From Acidobacteriota bacterium (lineage in GTDB: Bacteria; Acidobacteriota; Terriglobia; Terriglobales; Acidobacteriaceae): 15,274 nucleotides of DNA. The stretch lies in assembly GCA_021780095.1 (NCBI GenBank), contig JAJXZK010000394.1, forward strand, positions 1-15,274, in the 5' to 3' direction. The notes beneath the pieces were generated by a model, which was not told where the DNA came from, did no database searches, and was given only the letters and a program-made list of their open reading frames with translations. Within the stretch, counting starts at the first letter, position 1. The number at the start of each line of letters is the position of its first letter. Both the position numbers and the translations under genes were made by a program. Below are positions 7,611 through 14,695 of this stretch, in pieces.

Positions 7611-7648
7611 AACGAAAAGGGCCAGCCGCTCTGTAGCCGGCCGGCCCT
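7611..7648 (-). terminator. Intrinsic terminator of the OmpA-like gene
   Basis: Read on the minus strand, AGGGCC-G-CGGC (7648-7638) pairs with GCCG-T-GGCCCT (7628-7618): 6 bp, one mismatch, 4 bp, with a 9-nt loop at 7629-7637. TTTTCGTT follows immediately. It begins about 20 nt after the stop codon at 7669 and insulates the downstream propeller gene. Confidence 0.75.
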
Positions 7649-7668
7649 GGACATGCTTCCGTCAAGCG

Positions 7669-9486
7669 TTACTGCTTGGCAGGAGCTGCGGTAGTTGCAC
7701 CCGTCGCTTTGTGGCGACGGTGGTGGTGCGGTGTTGTCGAGGTTGCACGTCCGTGTCCGTAGGCGTTCTTTGAAGCCTTGACGTCTCCAGATACAGGGGT
7801 TGTACCCTGCACGTCGTTGTCGAAGGTGGCGCCCGACGGTACCAGGTAATTCTGGACGGTGTCAGAACCGGCGGTTCCGGTGCGGACATCGATGCGGGAA
7901 GGATCAATTCCCTTCTCGTTGACCAGGTAGGCCTTGGTATTGACGGCGCGCTCTGCAGCCTGCTTGTCCGCTCGCTTCTCGTTCGGGGCACTGCTGCCAA
8001 CCAGAACTGCCTTCGCATCGGCGCTGCGCTGAAGGTTCAGAGCAACATCATCCAGGCAAGCCTTGGCTTCGTTGTCGACGCGAACTGGACGACGCTTCTC
8101 GCGGCCGAAGCTGATCGAGCAGAGAGTCTCGGTCTTCGGTGCGGGCGGCGGCGGCGGCGCGTTGATCGTCACTTCAGTGGTGGAGGACGCGGTTTGACCC
8201 TTATCGTCAGCCACGTTGCAAGTGACGGTGATGGCGCCCGGAGCGGCTCCGGTCGTATTCAGAGTTGCGGTCGTATTCGAACCGCTGACCTGACCGGACG
8301 AAGCGCTGTAGCTGTAGGTGAGAGGACGATTCTGCGGGCTGACGCCGTGTGCGGTAACTGTCGAGGAATCGCCAGGATTGAGCGAGGTCGGATTGGCTTC
8401 GCAGCTAATCGTCGGCGGTTCAAACTGCTTGACCGTAAAGGTCGCGTTGCAGTCGGCAGACTGACCGGCCTTTGGACCTTCCGTGACGTGACCTGCAACG
8501 GTGTAGGTTCCGGGAGCCAGATCGGCGGTGTCGACCGTTGCGGTGGTCGAAGTTCCGCTCACCTTGCCACCCGTGGATGTCCAGCTATAGGTCGGCGTTT
8601 TCTTCGGATTCAAATTGGTTGCATTGCCGGTAACGGTGATCTGATCGCCAGGATACGCTTCGGTAGGACTGACCGAGCAGGAGTAGGCGACCGGTGGCGG
8701 CGGCAGAATGCTGCCAATGTGGTAGACCAAACCGGTGCTCAACTGCGCTGCGTTGATGTTCGCGCGGCCTCCGAGAAGGGCTACGGGAGCGCCTGGCATA
8801 TTGGTGGAGTCAGCCGGGCGAAGACCGTTGCGGCTGCCGGGGGCGACAACGACTGCGTTGGGATCAGAAAAGTTGTTCGCCGGACCGAACGAAGCGTGCA
8901 TATATTGATAATCGGCCTGGAAGACTCGCCAGGAAAGCTTGTGGTGCATGATCGGTAGCGGGAAATCCATACCCGCGCCTGCTGTCAAAGACGCTCCCCA
9001 ACGATATGGGTTCTTGAAGTTGATAGGACCGGCTCCGTCAGAGTAATAGCCGACGTAGTTCGGACCGCCAATGCGAGTGGTACCCACTAATCCGTGGACG
9101 AATGGCGTCAGACCATCCTCCAGCGGGAAGCGTGCGATGGGACCGGCATTGATGGTCGTAAAACCATCGCCCGGGCCATCCGGATGGGACGCCAGGCCTG
9201 CCTCGAAACCAAGGTTCTTAGAAAAGTAATATGCCCCGCTGCCAATCGCACCCAAGTTTACGGCTGCGTACTTTGCTCCATTGACATAAGCATGGGGCGC
9301 CAAGTAAGAGTAACCAAGAAAAATGTCGGCACGCGACGGATTGTTCGCCGTCGACGCCGCAGGCGCCGTAGGTGCAGCCGAGCTTGACGAAGTGGCGGCA
9401 GTTTGCGCCATCAAAGTCGTTCCCAGCCCTAGCACGCAAATAGCTGCTATCCAGCGGCCCTTGGTGCGTAATTTTGAATATTCCAT
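7669..9486 (-). CDS. Outer-membrane OmpA-like protein with beta-barrel, two Ig/PKD repeats and OmpA domain
   Basis: From ATG 9486 the protein has 605 residues; GGAGGAG about 7 nt upstream fixes this start, although the frame is open further back. The signal peptide ends near LMAQ (residue 28). Residues 50-260 alternate aromatic and glycine-rich strands (DIFLGYSYLAP, WGASLTAGAGMDF, WRVFQADYQYMHASFG) like an eight-stranded OmpA-type barrel. After a Pro run come two homologous Ig/PKD-like modules at about 266-352 and 356-444. Each starts with a C-x-x-x-P-T motif and has a second Cys (C270/C346 and C362/C423), possible disulfides. Residues 455-540 resemble an OmpA C-terminal domain, with Arg513 in the helix ERAVNTKAYLV. 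The peptidoglycan-contacting Asp expected after VG is not apparent (VGSSA, 496-500). The tail is His-rich (HHHRRH). It probably links or anchors the outer membrane. Confidence 0.85.
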   Translation of the reverse strand: MEYSKLRTKGRWIAAICVLGLGTTLMAQTAATSSSSAAPTAPAASTANNPSRADIFLGYSYLAPHAYVNGAKYAAVNLGAIGSGAYYFSKNLGFEAGLASHPDGPGDGFTTINAGPIARFPLEDGLTPFVHGLVGTTRIGGPNYVGYYSDGAGPINFKNPYRWGASLTAGAGMDFPLPIMHHKLSWRVFQADYQYMHASFGPANNFSDPNAVVVAPGSRNGLRPADSTNMPGAPVALLGGRANINAAQLSTGLVYHIGSILPPPPVAYSCSVSPTEAYPGDQITVTGNATNLNPKKTPTYSWTSTGGKVSGTSTTATVDTADLAPGTYTVAGHVTEGPKAGQSADCNATFTVKQFEPPTISCEANPTSLNPGDSSTVTAHGVSPQNRPLTYSYSASSGQVSGSNTTATLNTTGAAPGAITVTCNVADDKGQTASSTTEVTINAPPPPPAPKTETLCSISFGREKRRPVRVDNEAKACLDDVALNLQRSADAKAVLVGSSAPNEKRADKQAAERAVNTKAYLVNEKGIDPSRIDVRTGTAGSDTVQNYLVPSGATFDNDVQGTTPVSGDVKASKNAYGHGRATSTTPHHHRRHKATGATTAAPAKQ

Positions 9487-9539
9487 CCCTGTCTCCTCCG
9501 CAACTTTGTGTAAACAAATCTGAATCATTATGTAAATTG

Positions 9540-9571
9540 CAAGCGCTTTGCTTTGTTTATTCCCAAGCGCT
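9540..9571. promoter_or_regulatory. Paired CAAGCGCT motifs, candidate operator sites upstream of the OmpA-like gene
   Basis: CAAGCGCT occurs at 9540-9547 and again at 9564-9571, exactly 24 bp apart. Each contains the palindrome AGCGCT; in the first copy it extends to AAGCGCTT. A palindrome with central CG is typical of LacI/GalR-family operators. The nearer copy lies about 55 bp before the start codon. The role is inferred from spacing and symmetry. Confidence 0.35.
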
Positions 9572-9677
9572 GAACGCGTTGCGACGCCTCGTGGTCCTGC
9601 CTTACGAATCCAATACAAACGATCCTAATCCACAGCAATCGCTCACTCGATTAGAGCACAAGACTGAATCAAAAGGT

Positions 9678-9722
9678 TACCCCTTTTACGGGGCTAGTCC
9701 AAAGGTATACCAAGAGATACCT
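9678..9722. repeat. Two adjacent short dyads
   Basis: At 9678-9696, TACCCC and GGGGCTA flank a short centre; TACCCCT also fits the NarL heptamer TACYYMT. At 9703-9722, AGGTAT and ATACCT are a perfect 6-bp inverted repeat around 8 nt. Either could bind a regulator, or the second could form a weak hairpin after nuoB. No T-run suggests a terminator. Confidence 0.25.
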
Positions 9723-9793
9723 GCACGCCAAGAATTAATATAGAAATGATGCCGCAGGTGTTATGGATACGACTCGTTGGATTGAGAGGATAG

Positions 9794-10372
9794 TTACTCC
9801 AGGTTCAGGACTTTCCTTACCGTTCCTCGCTCGCGCAGGATCTTCTCTTGAAGCAGGGTGAGGGCGTAGATCAACTGTTCCGGGCGGGGTGGGCAGCCGG
9901 GAACATAGACATCGACGGGAATGACCTGGTTTACACCCTGGACGAGAGCGTAATTATTGAAAACCCCTCCAGAGGTCGCACACGCGCCCATGGAGATGAC
10001 CCATTTGGGATCGGGCATCTGGTCATAGAGCCGACGGATGACGGGCGCCATCTTCACGGAAACTCGCCCTGCGATCACCATCAGGTCTGACTGACGAGGC
10101 GATGGGCGAAAGACCTCCGCGCCGAAACGAGCCACATCGAACCGGGATGCACCCATCGACATCATCTCAATTGCACAGCAGGCCAGACCAAAGGTCATCG
10201 GCCAGATTGAGCTCTTACGCACCCAGTTCAAGGCGGTATCGAGTGTCGTCAGGATCACTCCCTCATTCTGGTCATAACCGTAGTTCACCTCGCGGACTTT
10301 CCGCTGATTCAACGCGCTGCTCTCGAGGTTTCCGAAGAGATAGTGATCTTTTGCCGGGTGTGTCTCTGCCAT
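9794..10372 (-). CDS. nuoB: NADH-quinone oxidoreductase subunit B (NuoB)
   Basis: This 192-residue subunit of respiratory complex I carries cluster N2, the 4Fe-4S centre that passes electrons to quinone at the inner membrane. All four N2 ligands are visible: the adjacent pair C65-C66 ([10 protein letters not shown]), C131 (MGACATSGG) and C160 (VPGCPPRPE). The conserved [21 protein letters not shown] and GCPPRPE blocks are intact and length is normal. ATG 10372 has GGGGAG about 9 nt before it. The first 30 residues are less conserved. Normally nuoB sits between nuoA and nuoC, but here neither neighbour is a nuo gene. It is therefore either an orphan copy or part of a dispersed complex I gene set. 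Confidence 0.96.
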   Translation of the reverse strand: MAETHPAKDHYLFGNLESSALNQRKVREVNYGYDQNEGVILTTLDTALNWVRKSSIWPMTFGLACCAIEMMSMGASRFDVARFGAEVFRPSPRQSDLMVIAGRVSVKMAPVIRRLYDQMPDPKWVISMGACATSGGVFNNYALVQGVNQVIPVDVYVPGCPPRPEQLIYALTLLQEKILRERGTVRKVLNLE

Positions 10373-10995
10373 AAGGGTCGCTCCCCTACAGTATCTCGCA
10401 TTTTGCGCCGGACAGCACGCTCGGCGAACCGCGCCTCATCGGAAACTACCATTTGCGGCAGGCGACTCTTCGCGTTTGTGTTTGGCTTCTCTGACATGCT
10501 TTGGTCGGGAGAGGACCACTTCAGCACGTGTCGGCATATTCAAGGGTTGCGGGCAATCGTGCGACAGCGTCCTGTCGCAGATGCGAATGATACGGGTGAT
10601 GCTTTCGAGATAGAGGTCCGCGACGATCTTGCTCCAGAAGGTAGTGCGACACAAAAGGTGGCGGCGGTCGTCAAGCAGCAGTTCCTTCGACTTGCCGTCG
10701 CGGAAGCAGCAATGCTAGACTCCGTAGTCCTTCGAAGTGCGGGTCGAAACGGTCGCGTGTGCGAAGGTTCCGCCAGCACTCGATGCATGTTTCGAGCGGG
10801 AAATTGATTTCTATCGGCAGGATCAGCAGCTTTGTCTGCGAGGAAGTGCGAGAGATGGAAATCTCGGCGCCGACGCTGCCGGCGGAAACAGCCGCTCCCG
10901 GAGAAGGTGTGGTTCCAGTCCCCGGAATTGCTGGGCCATCGGTGTCTTTGCGCACCCGCAGCCTTCTCCAGTAATGCGGCTCCTGGAGGACTGGC
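10373..10995. other. 623-bp region between divergent nuoB and EF-G genes, no intact gene
   Basis: This stretch must hold the promoters for both flanking genes. Several open frames cross it on both strands but none has a good start, RBS and recognisable protein together. The minus strand shows coding-like stretches in more than one frame, treated separately as a possible remnant. Confidence 0.5.
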
Positions 10996-10997
10996 AT
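10436..10997 (-). pseudogene. Possible frameshifted gene remnant
   Basis: On the minus strand a frame opens at ATG 10997 and runs through residues such as LETCIECWRNLRTRDRFD and HFEGLRSLA. Near 10715 the protein-like sequence seems to move to another frame, where a TAG is followed by CCFRDGKSKELLLDD, WSKIVADLYLESITRI and IRICDRTLSHD, ending with TGA at 10436. The second part uses GC-rich third positions like real genes here. I do not recognise a family. The first frame begins inside the EF-G start region, so the true extent is unclear. It may be chance. Confidence 0.22.
10692..10721 (+). promoter_or_regulatory. Possible promoter for the EF-G paralogue
   Basis: TTGCCG (10692-10697) and TAGACT (10716-10721) are 18 nt apart, and TGC before the -10 makes it an extended type. 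It would give a leader of about 270 nt, which is long, so a closer promoter may exist. Confidence 0.25.
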
Positions 10998-13143
10998 GAA
11001 GACGTACCTGGGCAATGAGATTCGCAACCTGGCCTTTGTCGGCCATTCGCACTGCGGAAAAACAACACTGATTGAAGCTTTGCTGGCGACCGCCGGCACA
11101 ATTCCAGCGATGGGCAGCGTCGAAGATGGGACGGCCGTCACCGCCTACGACGAAGAGGAAGTTACACGACGAGTTACGCTGGCAAATGCGGTCGCATTCT
11201 GCGAGTGGAGCGGAGTCAAGATCAATGTGATCGATACTCCGGGATTCAACATGTTTGTGCCGGAAGCGCGTTCGGCGATGCTGCCGGTAGAAGCGGTGGC
11301 CGTGGTCATCGACGCAGTGGAAGGTCCCCAGCCGATGACACAGCGCGTATGGGACTACGCAGAAGAATTTAAACTGCCCCGCATTCTTGTGATCAACGCC
11401 ATGGATCGCGAGCGGGCTAAGCCGGACGCGGTGCTGGACAATTTGCGAGCGACTTTCGGGCGCACGGTGACGCCGGTTGCGCTGCCGATCGGGGAAGGAC
11501 TGTCCTTCTCCGGCATCGTGGACTTGATTGGAATGCAGGCGTATGAATATCGGGGCACTTCGAAGGGACGTGGCCAGTCCATCCCAATCCCGAAGGAGAT
11601 GCTGGAGAGCGCGCAAGCGGGACACGATGCGCTGGTGGAGTTGGTCGCCGAGGGCAAAGATGAGTTGATGGAGGAGTTCTTCACGGAAGGCACGCTATCG
11701 GAAGAGCACCTGATACCGGCGCTGCATGAGGCGATTCGCGAGGATCGAATCTTCCCGGTAGTACATTCGTCCGGCCTGAAAAATATTGGATGCGACCGTC
11801 TGCTGGAGTTTTTCCGTGTGTATGCACCCGCACCCATCGAACGCCTGCCGGTACCCGCCACCATGCTGTCTGCCAAGAGCGCGAAGAGTACCAACGGTAA
11901 TGGATCGGAATCAGCGCCGGAAAAAGAGGAACAGAAAGTCGTCGACAATGGGCCGCTCTCTCTGTTCGTGTTCAAGACGATCTCCGATCCATTCGCGGGA
12001 CAGATTTCGTTCTTCAAGGTATTTTCCGGATGCGCGCACGATAACGATTCTGTCTTCAATTACAAACAGCAGGCGCAGGAAAAGCTGGCGCATCTTTCCA
12101 TCATGCAGGGAAAGAAGCCTATTCCGGTGACGGAACTGCATGCCGGCGACCTGGGCGCGGTCGCCAAGCTGCGCAGCACACACACCGGCGACACGCTGGG
12201 CGACAGCCGCCATGCAATCTTGTATGAGCAAGTGCAGAATCCAGAGCCGGCAATTGCGTTTGCGATTGAACCTCGGACGCGAGCGGATGAAGACAAACTG
12301 GCGAATGCGCTGCACCGCATTATGGAAGAAGATACGCTGATCCGGTTCTATCGCGATCCGCAGACGAATGAGTTTCTGATTGCCGGGACGGGGCAGCAGC
12401 ATATTGAAGTGGTGGTGTCGAAGCTGCGCCGCCGCTATCACACGGAAGTCACGCTGAAGGCGCCCAAGGTGCCGTATCGCGAAACTATCCGCACGCATGC
12501 CGAAGGGCACGGACGGCACAAGAAACAGTCGGGCGGCCACGGGCAATTTGGCGACTGCAAGATTCGCATTGAGCCGCTGCCGCGCGGTGGCGGATTTGAG
12601 TTCATCAACGACATCTTCGGCGGAGCCATTCCGCGCAATTATGTTCCCGCGATCGAAAAAGGCGTGCGGGAAGCGGCGGATCGCGGCTATCTCGCAGGCC
12701 ATCCCATGGTGGACTTTAAGGTGACGGTGTTCGACGGCTCCTACCACGAAGTGGACTCGAACGAAATGAGTTTCCGCATCGCGGGACGTCTGGCTTTTCG
12801 AGATTGCATGGAGCGGGCGCGGCCGGCGTTGCTGGAACCTGTGATGCGGGTCAGCATCCAGACTCCCGACAATTTTGCCGGGACGGTGATGGGCGACCTT
12901 CCCGGAAGGCATGGCCGGGTGCTCGGAATGGAGCCGAGTTCGGTTCCTGGGCAAACCGTCATCCAGGCGGAAGCTCCTATGGCCGATATGCTGACGTACG
13001 GAGCCGACCTGACAGCGATGACGCAGGGGCAAGGCAGTTTCCACATGGAGATGGACCACTACGATTTTGTGTTGCCGCAAACGCAGGAAAAGCTTGTGGC
13101 TGCGGCCAAACAACATCAGACGGTTCCCGACGACGAAGGATAA
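10996..13143 (+). CDS. fusA: Elongation factor G-like translational GTPase (EF-G paralogue, FusA2 type)
   Basis: The 715-residue protein has the full EF-G layout: G domain 10-285, domain II about 320-410, III 415-490, IV 491-605 and V 610-700. EF-G drives GTP-dependent translocation on the ribosome; some paralogues act in recycling or stress instead. The P-loop is GHSHCGKT (16-23), switch I retains Thr61 (RRVT), and G3 is DTPG (80-83). The G4 motif reads NAMD (134-137) instead of NKxD. Domain IV keeps the QSGGHGQFGD loop (511-520) and the tip YHEVDSNEMSF (583-593). A low-complexity linker (about 293-318) separates the G domain from domain II. GGAGGA 6-7 nt before ATG 10996 fixes the start. 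No rpsG, rpsL or tuf is nearby, which suggests a paralogue rather than the main EF-G. lpxD follows after 28 bp. Confidence 0.93.
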   Translation: MKTYLGNEIRNLAFVGHSHCGKTTLIEALLATAGTIPAMGSVEDGTAVTAYDEEEVTRRVTLANAVAFCEWSGVKINVIDTPGFNMFVPEARSAMLPVEAVAVVIDAVEGPQPMTQRVWDYAEEFKLPRILVINAMDRERAKPDAVLDNLRATFGRTVTPVALPIGEGLSFSGIVDLIGMQAYEYRGTSKGRGQSIPIPKEMLESAQAGHDALVELVAEGKDELMEEFFTEGTLSEEHLIPALHEAIREDRIFPVVHSSGLKNIGCDRLLEFFRVYAPAPIERLPVPATMLSAKSAKSTNGNGSESAPEKEEQKVVDNGPLSLFVFKTISDPFAGQISFFKVFSGCAHDNDSVFNYKQQAQEKLAHLSIMQGKKPIPVTELHAGDLGAVAKLRSTHTGDTLGDSRHAILYEQVQNPEPAIAFAIEPRTRADEDKLANALHRIMEEDTLIRFYRDPQTNEFLIAGTGQQHIEVVVSKLRRRYHTEVTLKAPKVPYRETIRTHAEGHGRHKKQSGGHGQFGDCKIRIEPLPRGGGFEFINDIFGGAIPRNYVPAIEKGVREAADRGYLAGHPMVDFKVTVFDGSYHEVDSNEMSFRIAGRLAFRDCMERARPALLEPVMRVSIQTPDNFAGTVMGDLPGRHGRVLGMEPSSVPGQTVIQAEAPMADMLTYGADLTAMTQGQGSFHMEMDHYDFVLPQTQEKLVAAAKQHQTVPDDEG

Positions 13144-13159
13144 TCTTCTTCGCTTTGGA

Positions 13160-13165
13160 TACAAT
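13160..13165 (+). promoter_or_regulatory. -10 element placed for leaderless transcription of lpxD
   Basis: TACAAT lies 6 nt before the lpxD ATG, so a transcript starting 7 nt after it would begin at the A of the start codon. No Shine-Dalgarno and no clear -35 are visible. It lies between the EF-G stop and lpxD. Confidence 0.4.
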
Positions 13166-13171
13166 CAGCGC

Positions 13172-14194
13172 ATGCAACTGGCAGAACTGGCACGCCGACT
13201 GAACGCGCGCTTGGAAGGCAGCCCGGAGACTCCTGCGCCCGAAACGATCGAAATTACAGGGGTCGCAGGCATTGAAGAAGCGGGCGCGCATCAGGTGACT
13301 TTCGTCGCCAACCCCAAATACGCGGCGCTGACAAAAACCACCCAGGCAGGGGCTGTCCTTGTCACCGGCGACTTCCCTGCCATTGCAGCGGCAACCTTGC
13401 GCACGGCCAACCCATACCTGGCTTTTGCGCGCGCCATCGAAATTTTTTATCAAGCGCCCGTCTACGCAGCGGGCGTTCATCCCACGGCGATTGTTGCCCC
13501 AAGTGCGAAGATAGGCCGAGACTGCCATGTGGGCGCGTACGCGGTGATTGAAGACAATGTCGAAATTGGCGACGGCGCGGTGTTGCTACCACATGTGGTG
13601 ATCTATCCTAACGCCCACATCGGCAATCGTTTTTTTGCGCATGCTCATTCCGTTGTGCGCGAGGGATGTGAACTGGGCGACGATGTCACCCTGCAAAATG
13701 GCGCAGTGATCGGGTCGGATGGATTCGGTTTTGCAAAAGATGATGTCGGCAGATGGCACAAGATTCCGCAGTCGGGTCCGGCAATCCTGGAAGATCGCGT
13801 GGAGGTGCAGGCCAACGCCTGCATCGATCGTGCCAGCGTGGGAGAAACGCGGATAGGCGCGGGCGTGAAGGTCGACAACCTGGTGCAGGTGGGACACGGA
13901 TGCACAGTGGGAGAAAATACATTGTTGTGTTCGCAGGTGGGATTGGCCGGATCGTCGCATCTCGGCAAGAATGTGATTCTTGCGGGACAGGCCGCAGTGG
14001 CAGGACATTGCTCGATTGGCGATGGATCGGTCCTGACAGCGCAGAGCGCGGTCTCGCACGATGTTCCTCCGGGGAAAGTGATGAGCGGGTCGCCGGGGCT
14101 GGACAATAAACTTTGGCTGCGTTGCGTGGCCGCGTATAGCCGCCTGCCCGAGATTGTTAAGTCGGTGCGCAAACTGGCAGAGTCCAAAGAATAG
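13172..14194 (+). CDS. lpxD: UDP-3-O-acylglucosamine N-acyltransferase LpxD
   Basis: LpxD adds the second, N-linked acyl chain from acyl-ACP to UDP-3-O-acylglucosamine, the third step of lipid A synthesis, in the cytoplasm. The 340-residue length is standard. Residues 1-100 form the uridine-binding N-terminal domain (TGVAGIEEAGAHQVTFVAN). Residues 103-300 are hexapeptide repeats of a left-handed beta helix (for example IGRDCHVGAYAVIEDNVEIG). DGFGFA (183-188) and KIPQSG (197-202) match the nucleotide-binding loop. His242 in QVGHG fits the catalytic base. A C-terminal helix (315-338) follows. ATG 13172 matches the family N-terminus; the frame is open upstream only because it crosses the end of EF-G. 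No RBS is present. No lpxA, fabZ or lpxB is adjacent. Confidence 0.96.
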   Translation: MQLAELARRLNARLEGSPETPAPETIEITGVAGIEEAGAHQVTFVANPKYAALTKTTQAGAVLVTGDFPAIAAATLRTANPYLAFARAIEIFYQAPVYAAGVHPTAIVAPSAKIGRDCHVGAYAVIEDNVEIGDGAVLLPHVVIYPNAHIGNRFFAHAHSVVREGCELGDDVTLQNGAVIGSDGFGFAKDDVGRWHKIPQSGPAILEDRVEVQANACIDRASVGETRIGAGVKVDNLVQVGHGCTVGENTLLCSQVGLAGSSHLGKNVILAGQAAVAGHCSIGDGSVLTAQSAVSHDVPPGKVMSGSPGLDNKLWLRCVAAYSRLPEIVKSVRKLAESKE

Positions 14195-14259
14195 TTGCGA
14201 TTGTCGACGAGGCTTCGCGCCCGATATGGCAATTCCACCTGAGAGGTATCTTTCTCACC

Positions 14260-14265
14260 TACACT
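14260..14265 (+). promoter_or_regulatory. Possible -10 element close to the lipoprotein start
   Basis: TACACT sits 6 nt before ATG 14272, the same geometry as at lpxD. GGAG lies between them but only 2 nt from the ATG, too close for a normal RBS. ACCT-GAG-AGGT (14237-14247) is a small dyad just upstream. Confidence 0.3.
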
Positions 14266-14271
14266 GGAGAC

Positions 14272-14664
14272 ATGAGTAGGCGGAGTCGACGGCGCGGATT
14301 CTTAGGGCTGGTCGTATTGGCGAGCCTGATATTCGTGGTGGGCTGCCGCTCGAAGCTTATCGTGGTGCGCGTCATCAACTCCGGAACAACCGATCTGCAC
14401 AACATCGAAGTGGACTATCCAAGCGCCAGCTTTGGAATGTCCAACCTGGCTCCCGGAGCGACGTTTACCTACCGCATTCAACTCCAGGATGCAGGCCGCA
14501 TGAAAGTCGAATTCTACGACAGCAACCAGCAGCCTCACTCCGGCAAAGGCCCATATGTGAAAGAAGGGCAGCAAGGATCGTTAACGCTCACGCTAGACGG
14601 AAGCGGAAAGAACGAGTGGGCTCCGCAGCTGCACCCTAGAGTGACAGCGCCCGCCGGCGATTAG
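14272..14664 (+). CDS. Small lipoprotein of unknown function
   Basis: The 130-residue product has an Arg-rich n-region (RRSRRRGF), a hydrophobic segment (residues 11-23) and a lipobox VVGC with the lipidated Cys at 25. The RRGFL sequence before the hydrophobic core loosely resembles a twin-arginine signal. The mature domain is beta-rich: a strand of Val/Ile (LIVVRVINSG), DLHNIEVDYPS, GATFTYRIQL and MKVEFYD, consistent with a small immunoglobulin-like sandwich. No catalytic motif is visible. It lies downstream of lpxD with a 77-bp gap and may be transcribed separately. The 3' end is convergent with the repeat protein. Confidence 0.8.
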   Translation: MSRRSRRRGFLGLVVLASLIFVVGCRSKLIVVRVINSGTTDLHNIEVDYPSASFGMSNLAPGATFTYRIQLQDAGRMKVEFYDSNQQPHSGKGPYVKEGQQGSLTLTLDGSGKNEWAPQLHPRVTAPAGD

Positions 14665-14695
14665 AGCATTGTTACAGGTACCTTCTGCAATTCCG

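Larger units (their letters stand above)
9487..9793. other. Intergenic region between nuoB and the OmpA-like gene
   Basis: These 307 bp are AT-richer than the flanking genes and show no supported gene; the small plus-strand frame at 9474-9743 looks non-coding. They should carry the promoter of the OmpA-like gene, but no convincing -35/-10 pair is visible. They hold the paired CAAGCGCT sites and two short dyads annotated separately. Confidence 0.6.

Noticed and set aside
8194..8958. Plus-strand open frame of 254 codons
   Set aside because: It is antisense to the Ig/PKD modules of the OmpA-like protein and has an Arg/Gly-rich shadow composition.
10540..11625. Minus-strand open frame of 361 codons
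   Set aside because: It runs antisense through the start of the EF-G gene, is Arg/His/Ser-rich, and has no RBS or recognisable family.
11911..13164. Minus-strand open frame of 417 codons
   Set aside because: It is a shadow of the EF-G gene, whose domains are fully recognisable on the plus strand.
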